Below the pieces are notes generated by a model. It did not search any database, was not told the DNA's origin, and saw only the letters and a program-made list of their open reading frames with translations. A DNA stretch of 64,000 nucleotides from Strongylocentrotus droebachiensis (Eukaryota; Echinodermata; Echinoidea; Camarodonta; Strongylocentrotidae), in the NCBI GenBank assembly GCA_035222895.1, contig JAVYIG010006365.1, positions 55,168 to 119,167 of the forward strand. Direction: 5' to 3'. Numbering within the stretch: position 1 is the first letter of the stretch; each line of letters begins with the position of its first letter. Positions 36,201-51,200 of the stretch are shown here, piece by piece. Made by a program: the position numbers and the translations under genes.

Positions 36201-39200
36201 CATACAAATACCATTTGGTCAATTTCATATCAAATCATATTAATTCAATTTCATTTGAATATGTACTAAAACAAGGCAAAATTACAATATATTAATATAT
36301 TAAAACCTCCCCCCAAAATAAAGAAATAAAAACAAGAGGTTAGTCTTCAAAATGCAAGGAGGACAGAATGAGAAACTAGAAGATATTAATTTTATTTGGC
36401 CCCAGTCATTTTTTCTTTAAGTCCTAGATCTAATTTCATCATGTTTTAAAATATTTGTTTTCTTCTTTTCCTAACAGGAGGTGGCAATCCATACCAAAAT
36501 CTGGACAGGAGCGCAGTCCTTCAGGAGGTAATTATGACATTTTTGCAGAATGCATTTACAGAAAATATCAGTTATGAAAGCTAATCTTGAACACAAAAAC
36601 TTACTTGGTATCATTTTGATAAAAAACTACATCTCCCATTTGCACATAGTGACCTGTGTTAAGCACATGGTGTCAGGTCTACTCACTGGATTTCGTTATC
36701 TTTCTATGCTCATTACTCAGCCACTATACATTTTCGACCAAAATTGTTTGGCACATTTCATTTATTTGTAATCTTGAACGTTCAACATTCAGTGTAAGTT
36801 TCGTTGGATTCTGTGAGAATTTATTTTCTATATGTACCAGAACTCAAGTTTATCTTTAAGCACACACACACAAAAAGTAAATAAATGAAAGAAAACAAAA
36901 TAATGAGAAATAAATATATTTTGATAGATTGTATATTAACATAGGTATTAGGAACATATTTTCATTTGTTTATTACTCTATTTTAATTTAGTATTCAGTA
37001 GCTAATGTGTTTTATGCTGTTTGTTTCTTTTCTTTTAGGCTCGCGTGTTCAATGCTACACCTATAAATCCCAGGAAATGCTGTCATATTTTGACAAAGAT
37101 CATGTACATCATAAACCAGGTAAAAATTAGTAAGGTGTTGAATTGTAATCAGTGTGAACAACTACTTAATTTTTTTTTAAATTCAATAAAGTCATCAAAT
37201 TTTAATCTTCTACTGAAAAAGGAGGTATATTGAAGATATGTATTTCTTGGTAAATGTCCACAATTTTATTGGTATGAAAATTTTGCAGAATAAGTAGTAC
37301 CGATATGTTTATATTCAACACAATGATGTTCCATTGTGAATCTTCAAAAATGTATTAGAGTATATAAGACAAATTGTAGCTATCTATCTGTTTGCAGTGT
37401 TACATATTATATCAGAACTTCAAGGATGCAAATTTAGTGAGTGAATTCTTTTAATTGATATTTGGTTTCAGTAAAAGTGAACGAACCTCATATTCAAAAT
37501 ATTGTAATGAAACTACTAGTTTTTAATTAATTGCTGTATGTTAAAACTGTATACTACTATCACTGTTATTTTATTAAAAAAGCAAACTTGACTTTACCAC
37601 CTTGTCTTGAATGATACAGGGCGAGTCTATTGGGACTACTGAAGCTACAGAGACTTTCTTCGCCATGACAAAGCTCTTCCAGTCAAATGATGTAAGTATA
37701 AATTTTGGTTTTCAAAACACAATGTTCAATTGAATGTGTTTCAATCTAGAAAAATCTGTGATATATTTCTGGCATGTTCATTTCATGTCTCCTATGTGAA
37801 GGAACGTATTACCAGAATAGTGATTCGGGTGTAAATTTTATGTCCATTTCAATCTTTTAAATTTAGAAATGTTCATGTTCAATTCATGGGGCAGGTTCAT
37901 CATAATTGTTCTTTTTATGTACCCTCTGTGAAGGAGTGTATCACCAGAATAGTAATTCTGAATTGGCAAAGGAGGTTTTATGTTAATATACTTTCAGCAG
38001 GATAATCCTGAAATATTCTCCTTTCTTAAGGCCTCTTTTTCTTTTAACCTGTACATTCCTACAAGTGAGTAAACTAAACAACTATGCTGTCTTCAATACT
38101 TTTTTTATTTTTATGAAGGGCATTTCCCCCCATAATCAGACATTTTAAAACTCCTTTAGACCATATTATAGGGCAAAATGGTAATGTTTAAAACAATCCA
38201 TTCAATTTCTTCAGGTCATGCTCCGTCGTATGGTATACCTGATGATTAAAGAGATGGCAAACCTTGCTGAGGATGTGATTATCGTGACGAGCAGTTTGAC
38301 CAAGGATATGACAGGCAAGGAAGATCTCTACAGGGCTGCTGCTATACGTTCCCTCTGCAAGATTACAGATGTAAGTCTCTGGGCAAAATGCTGTTTTATC
38401 CTCTCAATTATTGTAGTACTTGTCGCATTGCCATAATGAATTGGTTTAATGTCTGTTCAGGAAATATATTTTAACACTACAAAAAAACAAGGTCATGTAA
38501 TCTTTGTGACGTTTTTTAATGTGAATATGCTTTAAGAAATTAATTACACATTGAATAGTACTCTGGTTATTGTAAGTATTAGTTTCACCATAAGCGTAGT
38601 TGTTTATATTGAGAATTAAGGAGCTCAAATCTGTATATCTGCCAATGTAATGAATGTGCTTTATGGAAATTAATTTTAATTTGAATAGTACTCAGGTTAT
38701 TGAAAAGTATTAGTTTCACTATAAGCGCAAATTGGTATTTCTGTCAATGTAATGAATCTGAATTGTATACATATGTTTTTGCTTTCCTGCTCTAACCCCT
38801 ATTTTATCTTTATTTTCTCTTTATGATACAGAGTTCAATGTTGCAAGGTATAGAGCGTTACATGAAGCAGGCCATTGTGGATAAGGTTTCAGGTGTATCT
38901 TCTGCAGCTCTCTGCTCATCCTTGGTTAGTTTTTCACGAAGAAGCTATTTTTTAAAGATTTTTTTCTGAATTATATCAATAGCTGTTATCACAAACGTCT
39001 ATTTCTGAAGTAATATCAATCAAAATGATTAGTTCAAGGACAACTTGGCAAGTCCAATTTAGTGTCCCATATTTGTCAAGTAGAATAGAAAGCACCATAA
39101 AGTTGTAGTGAATCTGAGGATTGCATTAACTTGATAGTCCTGCTAAAGGGTGGATGAACTTCTCAAAATAATTGGGGAAAATGTTACATTTCTGATGTCA

Positions 39201-42200
39201 ATTATGTCCATGATATGCTGTCACATATATGCATAAGAAGTATATCAATAGCTGTTATCACAAATGTCTATTTCAGAAGTAATATCAACAAAAATGATTA
39301 GTTCAAGGACAACTTGGCAAGTCCAATTTAGTGTCCCATACTTGTCAAGTAGAATAGAAAGTAGAAAAAAATTGTAGTTAACCTGATGATTACATTAAGT
39401 TAATAGTCCTACTAAAGGATGGATGGACTTGTCAAATAATTGGGAATAATGTTACATTTCTGATGTCAATTATGTCCATGATGCTGTCACATACATGCAT
39501 GAGAATTAGTTAACCTGATGATTACATTAAGTTAATAGTCCTACTAAAGGATGGATGGACTTGTCAAATAATTGGGAATAATGTTACATTTCTGATGTCA
39601 ATTATGTCCATAATGCTGTCACATACATGCATGAGAATTTGACAGTTTGACTTGCCATTAAGTATAAAAACTTGTTATATTGATTGATGGATGTAATTCT
39701 AAACAAGTAAAAATACAAAAACAACATTTAAGGAGAAGAAGATTTTTTTTAAAATTACATAAAAACCATTCACTGCTACAAAATCAGAATCCAGTGCTTC
39801 TTATCACATTCACAATATCTGAAGTATGGCATATATATATATTTACTGCAGATAAGTATTTGTTCATTCATTTTAATACAATAGACAGTTACAGAATCTT
39901 TACTTTTTTTCTTTGTTTTTATTTGCCAGCACTTGCTGAAGCAGAGCCCCGAGGTGGTCAAGAGATGGGTGAACGAGGTCCAGGAAGCCGCGTCCAACGA
40001 CAACGTCATGGTCCAGTACCATGCCCTTGGCTTACTCTACCACATCCGCAAGCAAGATCGACTGGCTGCATCCAAGATGGTCAGCAAGTACACCAGGGGT
40101 GGACTCAAGTCCCCCTATGCCACCTGTTTGCTGGTATGTACTTTCCCATTTCCATTTTGTATTAACTGCCGACTATTGAATTATCACACCCCCCCCCCCC
40201 CCCCCTCAAGGATTTAGTACGGGAACCTTCCAGCTTCTGTAGGCAATAGCTTTAGAATGAAAGGTAAAATATGACATAATAGGATCTTAAATACATGATA
40301 AAGATAAAGAGGAAAAAGGAGATGGGGGTTTGAAAATAAGACATTGCATGGTCCCCAACATTGTATTACATCATCACCTGGGCCCCCCTGTCTTACAAAG
40401 AGTTGATATCAATCGCAACTTATTTGCGATTGATATCGATCTCTTATGTACTCTGTTGCGATTAATATCAACTCTTTATAAGACGGTGCCCTGATGTGTG
40501 GGAATCCACAGTGACCATCAGCTGGCTCTCATACATTTTCACATTGCCTTATTAACCCACTGAAGAGGATTTCATTTTTCCTCTAACATGTGTTTCCAAT
40601 GGGTTTGATCCCTAGTTACCTCAGGCTGAGAATTCAACAGGTAATAATGTCAGAACTGTTCAAGAATCAGTTGTGTAAAGCCAAGCGCACATTAAAGGAC
40701 TTGATGTAGAAGTAATTTCTTTAAAATTTCATTCCTTCATAGATTCGCATTGCTGCCAAGCTGATTGCAGATGAGGAAGCTGGGTGAGTAGTTAGGATGT
40801 ATGGTTAATGGTACCCATGTATGGAATTGAAATTGAAATTGAAATTGAAATGAATGCTATTGAGTGTTGTATTCTATCCATGTTCAGTGTACATGTCAGT
40901 TTAGAAAAAGATGTTTACAAATTCACATCATCTGATTTTTGTGCACCCTCCCCCCATATCATATGAAAGAGAGAACAGTGGAGACAAAAATTGCAAAGCA
41001 AAATGGTTATGAAGGAAACGTGATGTTTTTTTTTTCTCCCTATCTTAATTGTCTTTTATATGTGCCATGTTTTTCATGTGGAAAAAATTAGATTACATGT
41101 TGTATTTCATGTGAAGAAGTAAGTTTGGCATAGATGTATATACCGTATTTGTCGGCGATAAGGCCGCAGTGCCGTATAGGCCGCACCCCCAACTTTGACA
41201 TTTCGTAGAGGGAAAAAAAAAAAAAAAAGAGAGAAAAAAAAAAAACGGACCAAACAAAATTATCGTAATTTTCTTGTAGAACACTCTTTTTTTTTACAAA
41301 CTGATACCAAATTCATCAATATTCTTATAAATTTACAAGAAGTTAACCTCAAAAATGATCGTAATTTAGCAGATCTTCATCGACTTTTAAGCTAGTACTG
41401 CACGCAGATTTGGTATCCTACAATACCCCAACCTCGATGTACGGTGTAATCCGGAATAGCGTTCTTCGACCTGCGCAGTTGCGTTGCGCGGCAGCTAGCT
41501 CCGTAAGTAACGGCCTGTCCCTTTTTTTACTTTTTGGCGATGCAATGGTACGGACTTAGATCTAGATCTATCTGCAGATTTTATTAGAAAAATAAGTTTT
41601 TTTTTGTCTTTATGTCAACTATGCAACATAAAATTGTCGGTAAGTTGTGTGGAGTTATTCTAGAATTGTCCTGTACCGTTGTCTAGTCATGCTACCGTTC
41701 ATATAGTCCCATACGTGCAAATAGACGTGATGTTTTGACCGCTGAATTTTGTTGTTGTTGCGTAAAGGCCGCACCCCGACTTTTGGATATTTTTTCTTCC
41801 AAAAACACTACGGCCTTATCGCCGGCAAATACGGTAATATCTACATGGAGCAGAAGCAACATGTGTCTCATCTTATAGACCAAGCACAGAAACAGTACTA
41901 TTCTTCTTCCATTGCTGATTGTTCAGGAGACCAGAAACGTCTGTTTAGAACTATTAATAAGTTATTAGACAGGAAGAAGGATCCATTATATCCCAACACT
42001 GATAATGATCATAATCTTGCTAATCGTTTTTGTGATTATTTTGTAGATAAGATAAAAAGTATTCAAGAAGAGTTAACTGATTTAAGTTCTTACAGAAGTA
42101 CTGACACCCTTTCAGAAATTGTTCCTGTCCCTTCTACTGGCGTGTCAGAATTCACTCTCGCCACATGTACTGAAATTAGAAAAATCATCATGAATTCCCC

Positions 42201-45200
42201 TGTGTCTTCTTGTGATTTAGATCCGATACCAACTTGTCTTATTAAAGAATTTGTCAATGACTTTGTTCCTTATATCATTCAGATAGTTAATAAATCTCTA
42301 AAGTGAGGATTCTTTCCCGATTGTTTATAACATGCCCTTATCAAACCCCTTCTGAAAAAACCCTCCCTTGACAGGCAGGATTTGAAAAACTACAGACCAA
42401 TTGCTAATCTAAAATACTTAGGCAAGGTAATAGAAAGAGTTGTTTCCGGTAGACTACAGTCTTACTTAAAGAATAAGAGTTTGCAAAATCCTTTCCAGTC
42501 AGCATACAGGGAGATGCATAGCGTGGAAAGTGCATTGTTACAGGTTAACAATGATGTATTAATTGGTATGGATAATGGAAATGTCTCTGGTTTAGTACTG
42601 CTTGATCTCAGCAGTGCGTTTGATACCGTTGATCATTGCATTTTGCTAAAAAGATTAAAGGAAATAGGTCTCAATGGTATAGTATTGAAGTGGTTTATGT
42701 CATATCTTTCTAGTAGATCACAAGAAGTTTGTATCCGTGATGCTACCTCTGCTTCAGTTAGTTTAGATTTTTCAGTCCCCCAAGGATCTGTTCTCGGTCC
42801 GCAATTGTTCAATGTTTATACTCTGCCGATACAGCATATTGTTCAAAAACACAGTATCAATTATCATATGTATGCAGATGACTTACAGCTTTATTTTATT
42901 TGCAAACCTGTCCAGAAAGAAATAGATGAAAATGTGAAGAAAATTGAAAACTTTTATTTCTTTAATCTTAAGTATGTTGAATATTAATTTAAATTATTTG
43001 TATGCGCCTTGAGCATCTCTAGAGATGGATATGTTGCGCTTTATAAATATTGTTATTATTATTATTATTATTGAATGATTCATCCTCCTCAAACATTGAC
43101 TCATATTTATTTCATATTTCTCTTTCATCTTATTGTTTTTGCAGCCATGACAGCCCCCTGTTTGATTTCATTGAGAATTGCTTGAGACACAAGAGTGAGG
43201 TGAGTGAACTCTGCATTCATTATGTGATGTAAACTACAAAATCAATCACTTGCAGATTAAGAGGCCTTTATAAAAGAAGAGAAAGGGAATATGTAATACT
43301 ATAAATGTCGTGATAAATGTGAGAGCACATGTAGTGGTGCATGTGCTTGACATAAAATATTATAAAAATTAAATATTTCCTTCTTAAAATCTGGCCTCCT
43401 GCATAACTTGTATCTCTTTGAGACCTCGGTATAGAAAAATGGAAGGTTGGTTAGGTTGTCTTTTCAGCTCGAATGGCATCTCAACTAAAGTCAATATAAT
43501 AGCAAGTATGTGCATTGCAGATAGCTTCAATGGTATTTAATGTTTTCAAATTCCTTTTTATGCCTCCGCTACAAAGTAGCCGGAGGCATTATGTTTTTGG
43601 GTTGTCAGTCCGTACGTACGTCCCGTTCTCGTGATCGCGTTATCTCAAGAACCGATTGATTGATTCCAGTCAAACTTGGGTCATGTATGTATCTCACAGA
43701 GCCAATGAACTGATTAGATTTTGGGGTCACGAAATCCAAGGTCAAAGGTCACAGGGCTCATTATGTATGCAAAAATGGCTCGTGATCGCATTATCTCAAG
43801 AACTGATTGATGGATTCCTGCCAAACTCGGGTCATGTATGTATCTTGCAGAGCCAATGAACTGATTAGATTTTTGGGTCACCAGGTCAAAGGTCACAAGG
43901 CTCATTATGTATCCACAAATAGCTTGTTAAACGCATTATCATGAGAACCAATACACAGATTACTATCAAACTCAAGACATGTATATGTATCTTGCAGAGC
44001 CAATCAACTGATTAGGTTTTAGGGTCATCAGGTCAAAGGTCATGTGGCTCATTATGTATGCCTATAAATAGCTTGTGCATGCATTATCATTAAAAATGAC
44101 AAATGGATTACAATCAAACTTGAATTTTTTTTTTTTTTCTGTTTTGGTTTGTAAAATTGCTCCATAGCGGAGGCATCATTTTCGACTGCGCGCAGTCAAA
44201 GTTCCATCTAGTTTGTAAATGATTTTATTCTGATGATTCAAACACACGGATACAAATATACGTACAAAATAAATATATAAATGAAATATAAAACTAAACC
44301 TTAAACATTATTTGATACTATTCTCTAAATCGTGAGTACCAACCTTTTATTAATGCATGTATTACATTGCAGTCCCTTTGTTCATTTGTTCCCATGTATT
44401 GTTCTTATAGATGGTGATCTACGAAGCTGCCAGTGCCATTGTCAACATGAAGAACACTACATCCCGTGAGTTGAACCCAGCTGTGTCTGTTCTTCAACTG
44501 TTCCTGAGTTCTCCCAAACCAACCCTGCGCTTTGCTGCCACCAAGACCCTTAACAAGGTAAGGCAGGCAGAGCTAGATGGCTAAGAATATTACCTTGTCA
44601 TAGATTAGTAGAGTATATATTTTTTTCATAGCAGCTGACCTTGATGAATTCATATTCTTTACAAGAAAAGGAAAAGTATGAAATATTTCCTTCAGATATT
44701 GCAAGCTTGTATACTTTAATGTGGTTTGAATAAGTGTTGATAGTTGCTGTACTTATTCATACTTTAAGCATTGTATTAGCAAGTAAAGCTTTACTGAAAA
44801 TTTGAGTGTAATTGTTTTGTTTTAAAAATCTACTTATATTTCAATTTTCTTTTTATGCTGAACGGTGAGGTACATTTATGAACAGGTATTATATTTCCTA
44901 GACATAGTTGATGCAGCTGGAAAACATATCTTTTCAATGATGTATTTAATTAAATAATGTTTCGTAGATCAATTTCAGATAATTGTTTTTGTTGTTTAAA
45001 ATTGTTTTGTATCTTAAGTGTAGAATAAGGTATTGATGTTGTATTGCATTATTAAGTGTAGAATAAGGTATTGATGTTGTATTGCATTTTTAAGTGTAGA
45101 ATAAGGTATTATCTTGGATTTAAAGCGCATTGAGACTTCTGTCAGTTCTGAAATGCGCTATATACAAATGTATTATTTTTTTTTTTTGCATTGAATATCT

Positions 45201-48200
45201 GATTTATTCACATGCAACATCTAAGCATTCCTAAAGCATAGTGGAATTCACCTGCTCTCTGCTCTCCTTTCAGGTTGCGATGACACACCCCGCCGCCGTC
45301 ACCGCCTGCAACCTGGACCTGGAGAACCTCATCACGGACGTGAACCGCAGCATCGCCACCCTGGCCATCACCACCCTGCTGAAGACTGGCAGTGAGAGCA
45401 GTGTGGACAGGCTGATGAAGCAGATTGGTACCTTCATGAGTGAGATCTCTGATGAGTTCAAGGTGGTGGTGGTGTCGGCTGTGAGGTCGCTCTGCTCCAA
45501 GTTCCCTCGCAAGCACTCCGTCATGATGAGCTTCCTCTCCAACATGCTCCGAGATGAGGTGAGAAATGGAAATGATATATGGCTACTGGTGGTATATGAT
45601 GTCAACTTCCGTAAATTGTTTAAAGGCATCGTTAACATTGTTAAATCTGAGATGCACAGCCCTACTTGTTATCAGTGTCTGTGATATGGTGTAATATTGA
45701 AGCCCTAAAAAATTGCACTTCAAAATGATCAAGAAATGCCTCAAAAAGTAAAAATCTTTGAGTTACCGGTTTCACCATACCGGTACTCGTTTTCCCCAAT
45801 AGACTGTAGTGTGTTGAAAACTGTTAGGAAAACGCAAAATTTGGTTTCAATTTCCAATCATAAATATCTTGATAGTCGGACAGTCGATCGGTTTGTAAAA
45901 GTCATGGGGTCCTGACTGACCTAAAGGTTCATAATTATCATTGCAGCATGAGCTAAATCCAGGATTTTGTTTCAGAATCTTAGACAAAGTAACCAGATCC
46001 CTTTAAATGATGATTATGATATGATTGTGCTATATATCATGTCATCCTGAATCTCTTGGATATGAATGTATCAGGAATTAATTCTTGTGATGACAACTCA
46101 AGTCAAAACATTGCCGTACAGTTTAGTAAGATTTTGCATTTAAATCTACAGAATGTAGAAAATTATCAGACTTTAAGATGTTAACCCATTGCTTACTGTA
46201 ACCCGGTGGTCCCTGTGTTAAGCCTATGGAAATTAGGTAATTCAGTAGTCAATGGGTTAAAATACATGTTTGCATTCATTCCCTTCCATTTCTGTCCATC
46301 CATTCCTCAGGGTGGATTTGAGTACAAGCGAGCCATCGTTGACAGTCTGATTGCCATCATTGAGGAGAACCCAGAGAGCAAGGAGACTGGACTGTCCCAC
46401 CTGTGTGAGTTCATTGAGGACTGTGAACACACCTCTTTAGCTACACGTATCCTGCATCTGATTGGGCGTGAGGGCCCACGCTCGCCCAACCCTGCCAAGT
46501 ATATCCGCTTCATCTACAACAGGGTCATCCTGGAGAATGCTGCCATCAGGGCTGGTAAGATCTTCCCTCCTAATAAGATTTATACCAATAGAGATAGAAG
46601 GTTTGCTTCAATTTGGATATATGGCATTTACATATTTGTATCATATACATATTACTCATTTTGTTATTCTCTATGTTCAAATCCGTTTATTTATAACCTG
46701 GTTTGCATTTTTTTGTTTGTTAAAGTCGTATTTTGTAATTTTATATATTTATTTATATTTTGATATGTTGAAATGTATATACTTGTTTGTTAAGGGCCTC
46801 AACGAAAACCAGTATTTGTTTGCTGATTGGGCTACCCTTCTTCTTAAAGATGTGTAATAAATAAATAAATTTAAAAAAAAGGGCTATGACTGTTGTACTC
46901 TGTCCTTGTCAATTTTTTTGCACCATTGCTTCTTTGCAGTTCTTTCTTATATGTCATTGAAATCTTTAGAAGAATCATCAAGAAGCTCATATGCTGCCCC
47001 CCCCCCCCATTATTATTTGAATGATTGAATAAATATGAGACCTTTGGTACAATGTCACAGTTTATTTTGACATCACATTTAACAGAAAACTTTCAAAAAG
47101 GTCAATGTATGATCAACTTTGGGGGAAAAAATACAAGTGAAATGTAATAACAGACAATTAATGTATTTGATGTTAACAGTCCATTAGTTTTAAAAGTCGT
47201 GTGTGACTTAACCTTGATAACGTAATAGCAACAATTTTCACTAATTGTCCATTTGCAGCTGCTGTGAGTTCCCTGGCCAAGTTTGGAGCCCACTGTGAGG
47301 AGTTGCTACCCAGTATTGTGGTCCTGCTTGAAAGGTAAGTCTCTCAAGGCCTGTCCAATTTTTTCTGACATTGTTATACCCAATTAAAGTTACAAGTACC
47401 TTGCCAATCCTTTCGTGCCACTGATTTTGTTTGTCAATGATTGTCCTAAATGAACATAGGTTACTTTTTAAATGATTTGCCTTGCTCCTTTGTTAGGTTG
47501 GGTATAAGATATCTTCTATGAGACTAAACTTCACATTGCCCCTATTTTTAGGAAGGATGTAGTCATTCTTGGTCTAAAGACATTGTCCAATACTCAAATC
47601 ATTTGGGAGGATTTCCCACATCACATTGTTCTAAAGTGATCAAATAAATGTTGTTACTGGATTTCTACGACTTTCAATACGGTCTGTATTGACCTTCGTA
47701 TCTTTTTTTTCTCTTTTGGTAATCAGATCTCTGCTGGACTCAGATGACGAGGTTCGTGACAGAGCCACGTTCTACCTGAGTGTCTTGAAGCACAGCCAGA
47801 AAGCTCTCAACTCGGCCTACATCTTGAATGGTTAGTAATACTAGCTTGTTCTAATCTACACCCCTCGTTCACTCTGACCCATTCCATCTCATTTTTCTGG
47901 TAAATAATTGTGTCACTGTGAGTTATGTAATGGAAAATGGCCTCCATCTTATTCAGATGTAGTGATGTCCATATTTAGTCACTGAATCGAAGGAAGTTCA
48001 TTTTTCAAAATGATTACTTTGTTATTGCTGAATGAAATCACCCCACTGATCTTGGATTCAACACTTATTATTTTGAAACCTATCTGCATTTAAGTTATAT
48101 CATGTTAGATAAGAAATATTAAATCTTGTGTCTTGTCATTTATTGTCAGCTGTGTCGATTAAGAATCTATCTCAAGGTTTAGCCTTATATCAGAACTATT

Positions 48201-51200
48201 CAAGAAACGTCACCATAAGTCCCTATTGAAATATTTCTATGTCAACCCCGATAGTGCTTTTTAGTATAAATTGATATTCACTCTGATTGAATCAATGATT
48301 TGATTTAAGATGTTTCCACTTCCCATTTTCTTTCAGGTCTGAGCGTTTCCATCGCTGGACTGGAGAGGGCTCTTCACCACTACACCCTATCTCCGTCTGA
48401 GACTCCATTTGATATGAAGACTGTACCCATCGAGACGCAGCCATTGACAGAGCAGAAACCTGTCTGTGAGTTTAATTTACATGTTGTCCTGATCTTGGGG
48501 TCTGTTTAAAGGCATCGTTTAACAGTGTTAAATCTGAGATGCATGGCCTTACATGTTATCAGTGTCTGTCATATGGTGTAATATTGAAGCCCTCAAAAAA
48601 TTGCGCTTCAAAATGATCATAAAAAGTAAAAAGTCTTTGAGTGACTGGTTTTACCATACCTATTTTTTCCCAATAGACTGTAGTATTATAAAAACCGTAG
48701 GAAAACGAAAAATGAAATTTCGATTTCCAATCATAAATATCTTGATAATCAGACAGGCTATCGGCTTGTAAAAGTGATGGGATTCCTGACTGACCTAAAG
48801 GTTTATAATTATGCTTGCAGCATGAGCTACAGGATTTTTTTTATGAATCTGAGGCAATGTTACTGAGTCACTTTAACATTTTTATAAATCAAGATATTAA
48901 AAGTTAAACCTATACAACTAGTGAATTCTAACCCATAAGCTTAAATTAGTATCATTGCACAAAGAATACTTTATATCCTCTATTGAAAATAAAATTCTCC
49001 AATGCCAAGTACACACAATGTAACCCTGTGCTGATTAACAAATGTGTATCATGATTTATAGGAAGTGTTGGTCAAAGCTGACTTACAGAGAAGGTTGAGT
49101 TCTGGGAAGAGAGGAAAAATAATTTGTGAGCGTTTTCATTGTTATTATTCAGGTGTGGAAGAACATCAGATAAAAAATGTTCCCGTAAAAAGCATGGCTC
49201 TTCAAATGCCTTCATATTCTAAATATGACAAGTAACAGCTTAAAAATGAGGCCCACATCTTTATGTAGTCCCATATATATGTTTCTGTGTACAGTGCTTG
49301 TTATTTTTACCAAGACTGGGCCAAATTTCTTATCAGTTTGATGATTCCAGAACCTTGCAGTACACACCAATACTTTTATGCTACATGATCATCTTTTTCC
49401 GATCAATTCCACACCGTTTCTTTCACAATGCAATCGCACGACCAGAACTCAACTTTATCTTTAAACAATGACAGATGGTTTTTAAATGTTGCTGTGGTGT
49501 ATCAATGTAAAACATTTTCCTTTTTAATGATTTGATTGTTTGTTTTCCTCCCATCATTAGCTGACATTGCTCCTCTTATGGCGTCGAAACCAGAGAAACT
49601 GGCTCCTCCTACTCAAGATATTTATGCTGGTAAGTTTACAATGAATGTTTCCAACCCAATCATAGAATTAATTCAAGGAACATGAGGTTGTATGGGGTAA
49701 GCCTGAGTCATTACAGTTTTTGTGCTAAACGTTTAACCGTTAAAAGTATACGGGCGGTTCCGTTTAACCGTTATGAAAATACATGACTTTGTAATAGTGC
49801 TGTAGCTGGAACACCTGCCGATCTTTAGCCTGTCGGGCTGAGCATCACAAACTGGGTCAACCCAGTAAACAGAGACCATAACAAACAACATAAAAATGTC
49901 TTATTATTCCTCATCTGATATCATGATAAGCCTAGCAAAGTTACCTTAAACAATTGAGGTCAAGTCGATGTGAAGATGGCTTGATCTGTGATGTGTTTAT
50001 ATATGCCTCTGCAATCATGTTTGCACGTATCATTGCTGTATGAATGTGCATGTGTGTAATCACACCAAAGAGATACCAGCTTGTGTATCCTCCTTGATCA
50101 CACACACCCAAGACACACCCAGCAATGAGCTGATCAATGTAAGTGACCAATCAGGAAGCATCTCTAGCTATGTGGGTGGAGTTTAATACCAGCATAAATT
50201 ACAGGTTGGTGACCGAACGTGCATGGAGTCATGGACCCACTTCAGTGCGAGGTCAAAAGAAAAAGCCACGTGTTCGCCATATGTGTGTGTGTATGATGAC
50301 AGTTTGTACAGTGTATTTGGGCGCCGATGTTTGAGGTGGATTGCGTGTACTTGTGTGTGTGACAGAGAGAGCACCATGGAGAGAGTGAAAAAGTAAGACA
50401 AGTGAGATAGAACATGAGAAAGGGTGGCTGTGAATTGAAGAATGATCAAAAACTTAAATTACTTACAATGTCCAAGACTTTGTTGATTTGTTGATTAATA
50501 TTTCTAAAAATGCAATTATTATTGTTATCATTATTTTTGTATTTTGTTTATATATATAAACATTATTTTAAGGGGGGCCGAGTCGGCTAGGGATTGATAT
50601 TAATATTGATATTAATATTGATATTAATATTGAGAGAAAGAGAGAGAGAGAGAGAGAGAGACTCGGGGAGAAGGGAAGTGAGAGGAACTGACTGTCTGAA
50701 AGTGCAACAATAAGAAAAGGTACATGAGCGATGAACACAGAGAAAAGGGAAATAAAGAGGGTGGGATTAAGAGAGAAGGGGGCATGCAGGGACATGTCCC
50801 TGGGGCATGGTTGGTTACAAATTCATTCATAGAGATTACTGCTGCCAGACAACTGGCGCCCAGCTGCCAGGGTGTAACATTACACTGTGGTTTCTTTGAT
50901 TATCTTTATCATCGGCTATTAGCACATTCCAAAATGTAAACAAATAACGGTTAAACGGAGCGAGAAATGCCAAACGGTTTTGATGAATGCGATCGGATAA
51001 CCGTTGGTTAAACGGTTTGACTCAGGCCTAGTATGGGGAATAGTATAATTTTTTTTAAGACCATTAGAAGATTATTAAATGCTCTAATGGTCTGAACTTT
51101 TATTCATGTTTGTATTTGTCATGTGATAGAATTGAAGCTTTTTAAGTCCCTTTTCAGTGGTCAAACCTAAGCTGAAGCATTGTAGTATACATTGTATCAA

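Noticed and set aside
39508-39640. Possible CRISPR-like array
   Set aside because: The repeats are contiguous tandem units of about 134 and 269 bp without unique spacers, in a eukaryotic intron.
41749-42306. 185-residue open frame as a host gene
   Set aside because: Its start lies in the MITE and the rest is LINE ORF2; it is a chance fusion of two elements.
43656-43905. Open frames [14 protein letters not shown] on plus and a partner on minus, recurring at 51291-51473
   Set aside because: They come from the GCCTCCG repeat unit; recurrence is due to the repeat, not a gene family.
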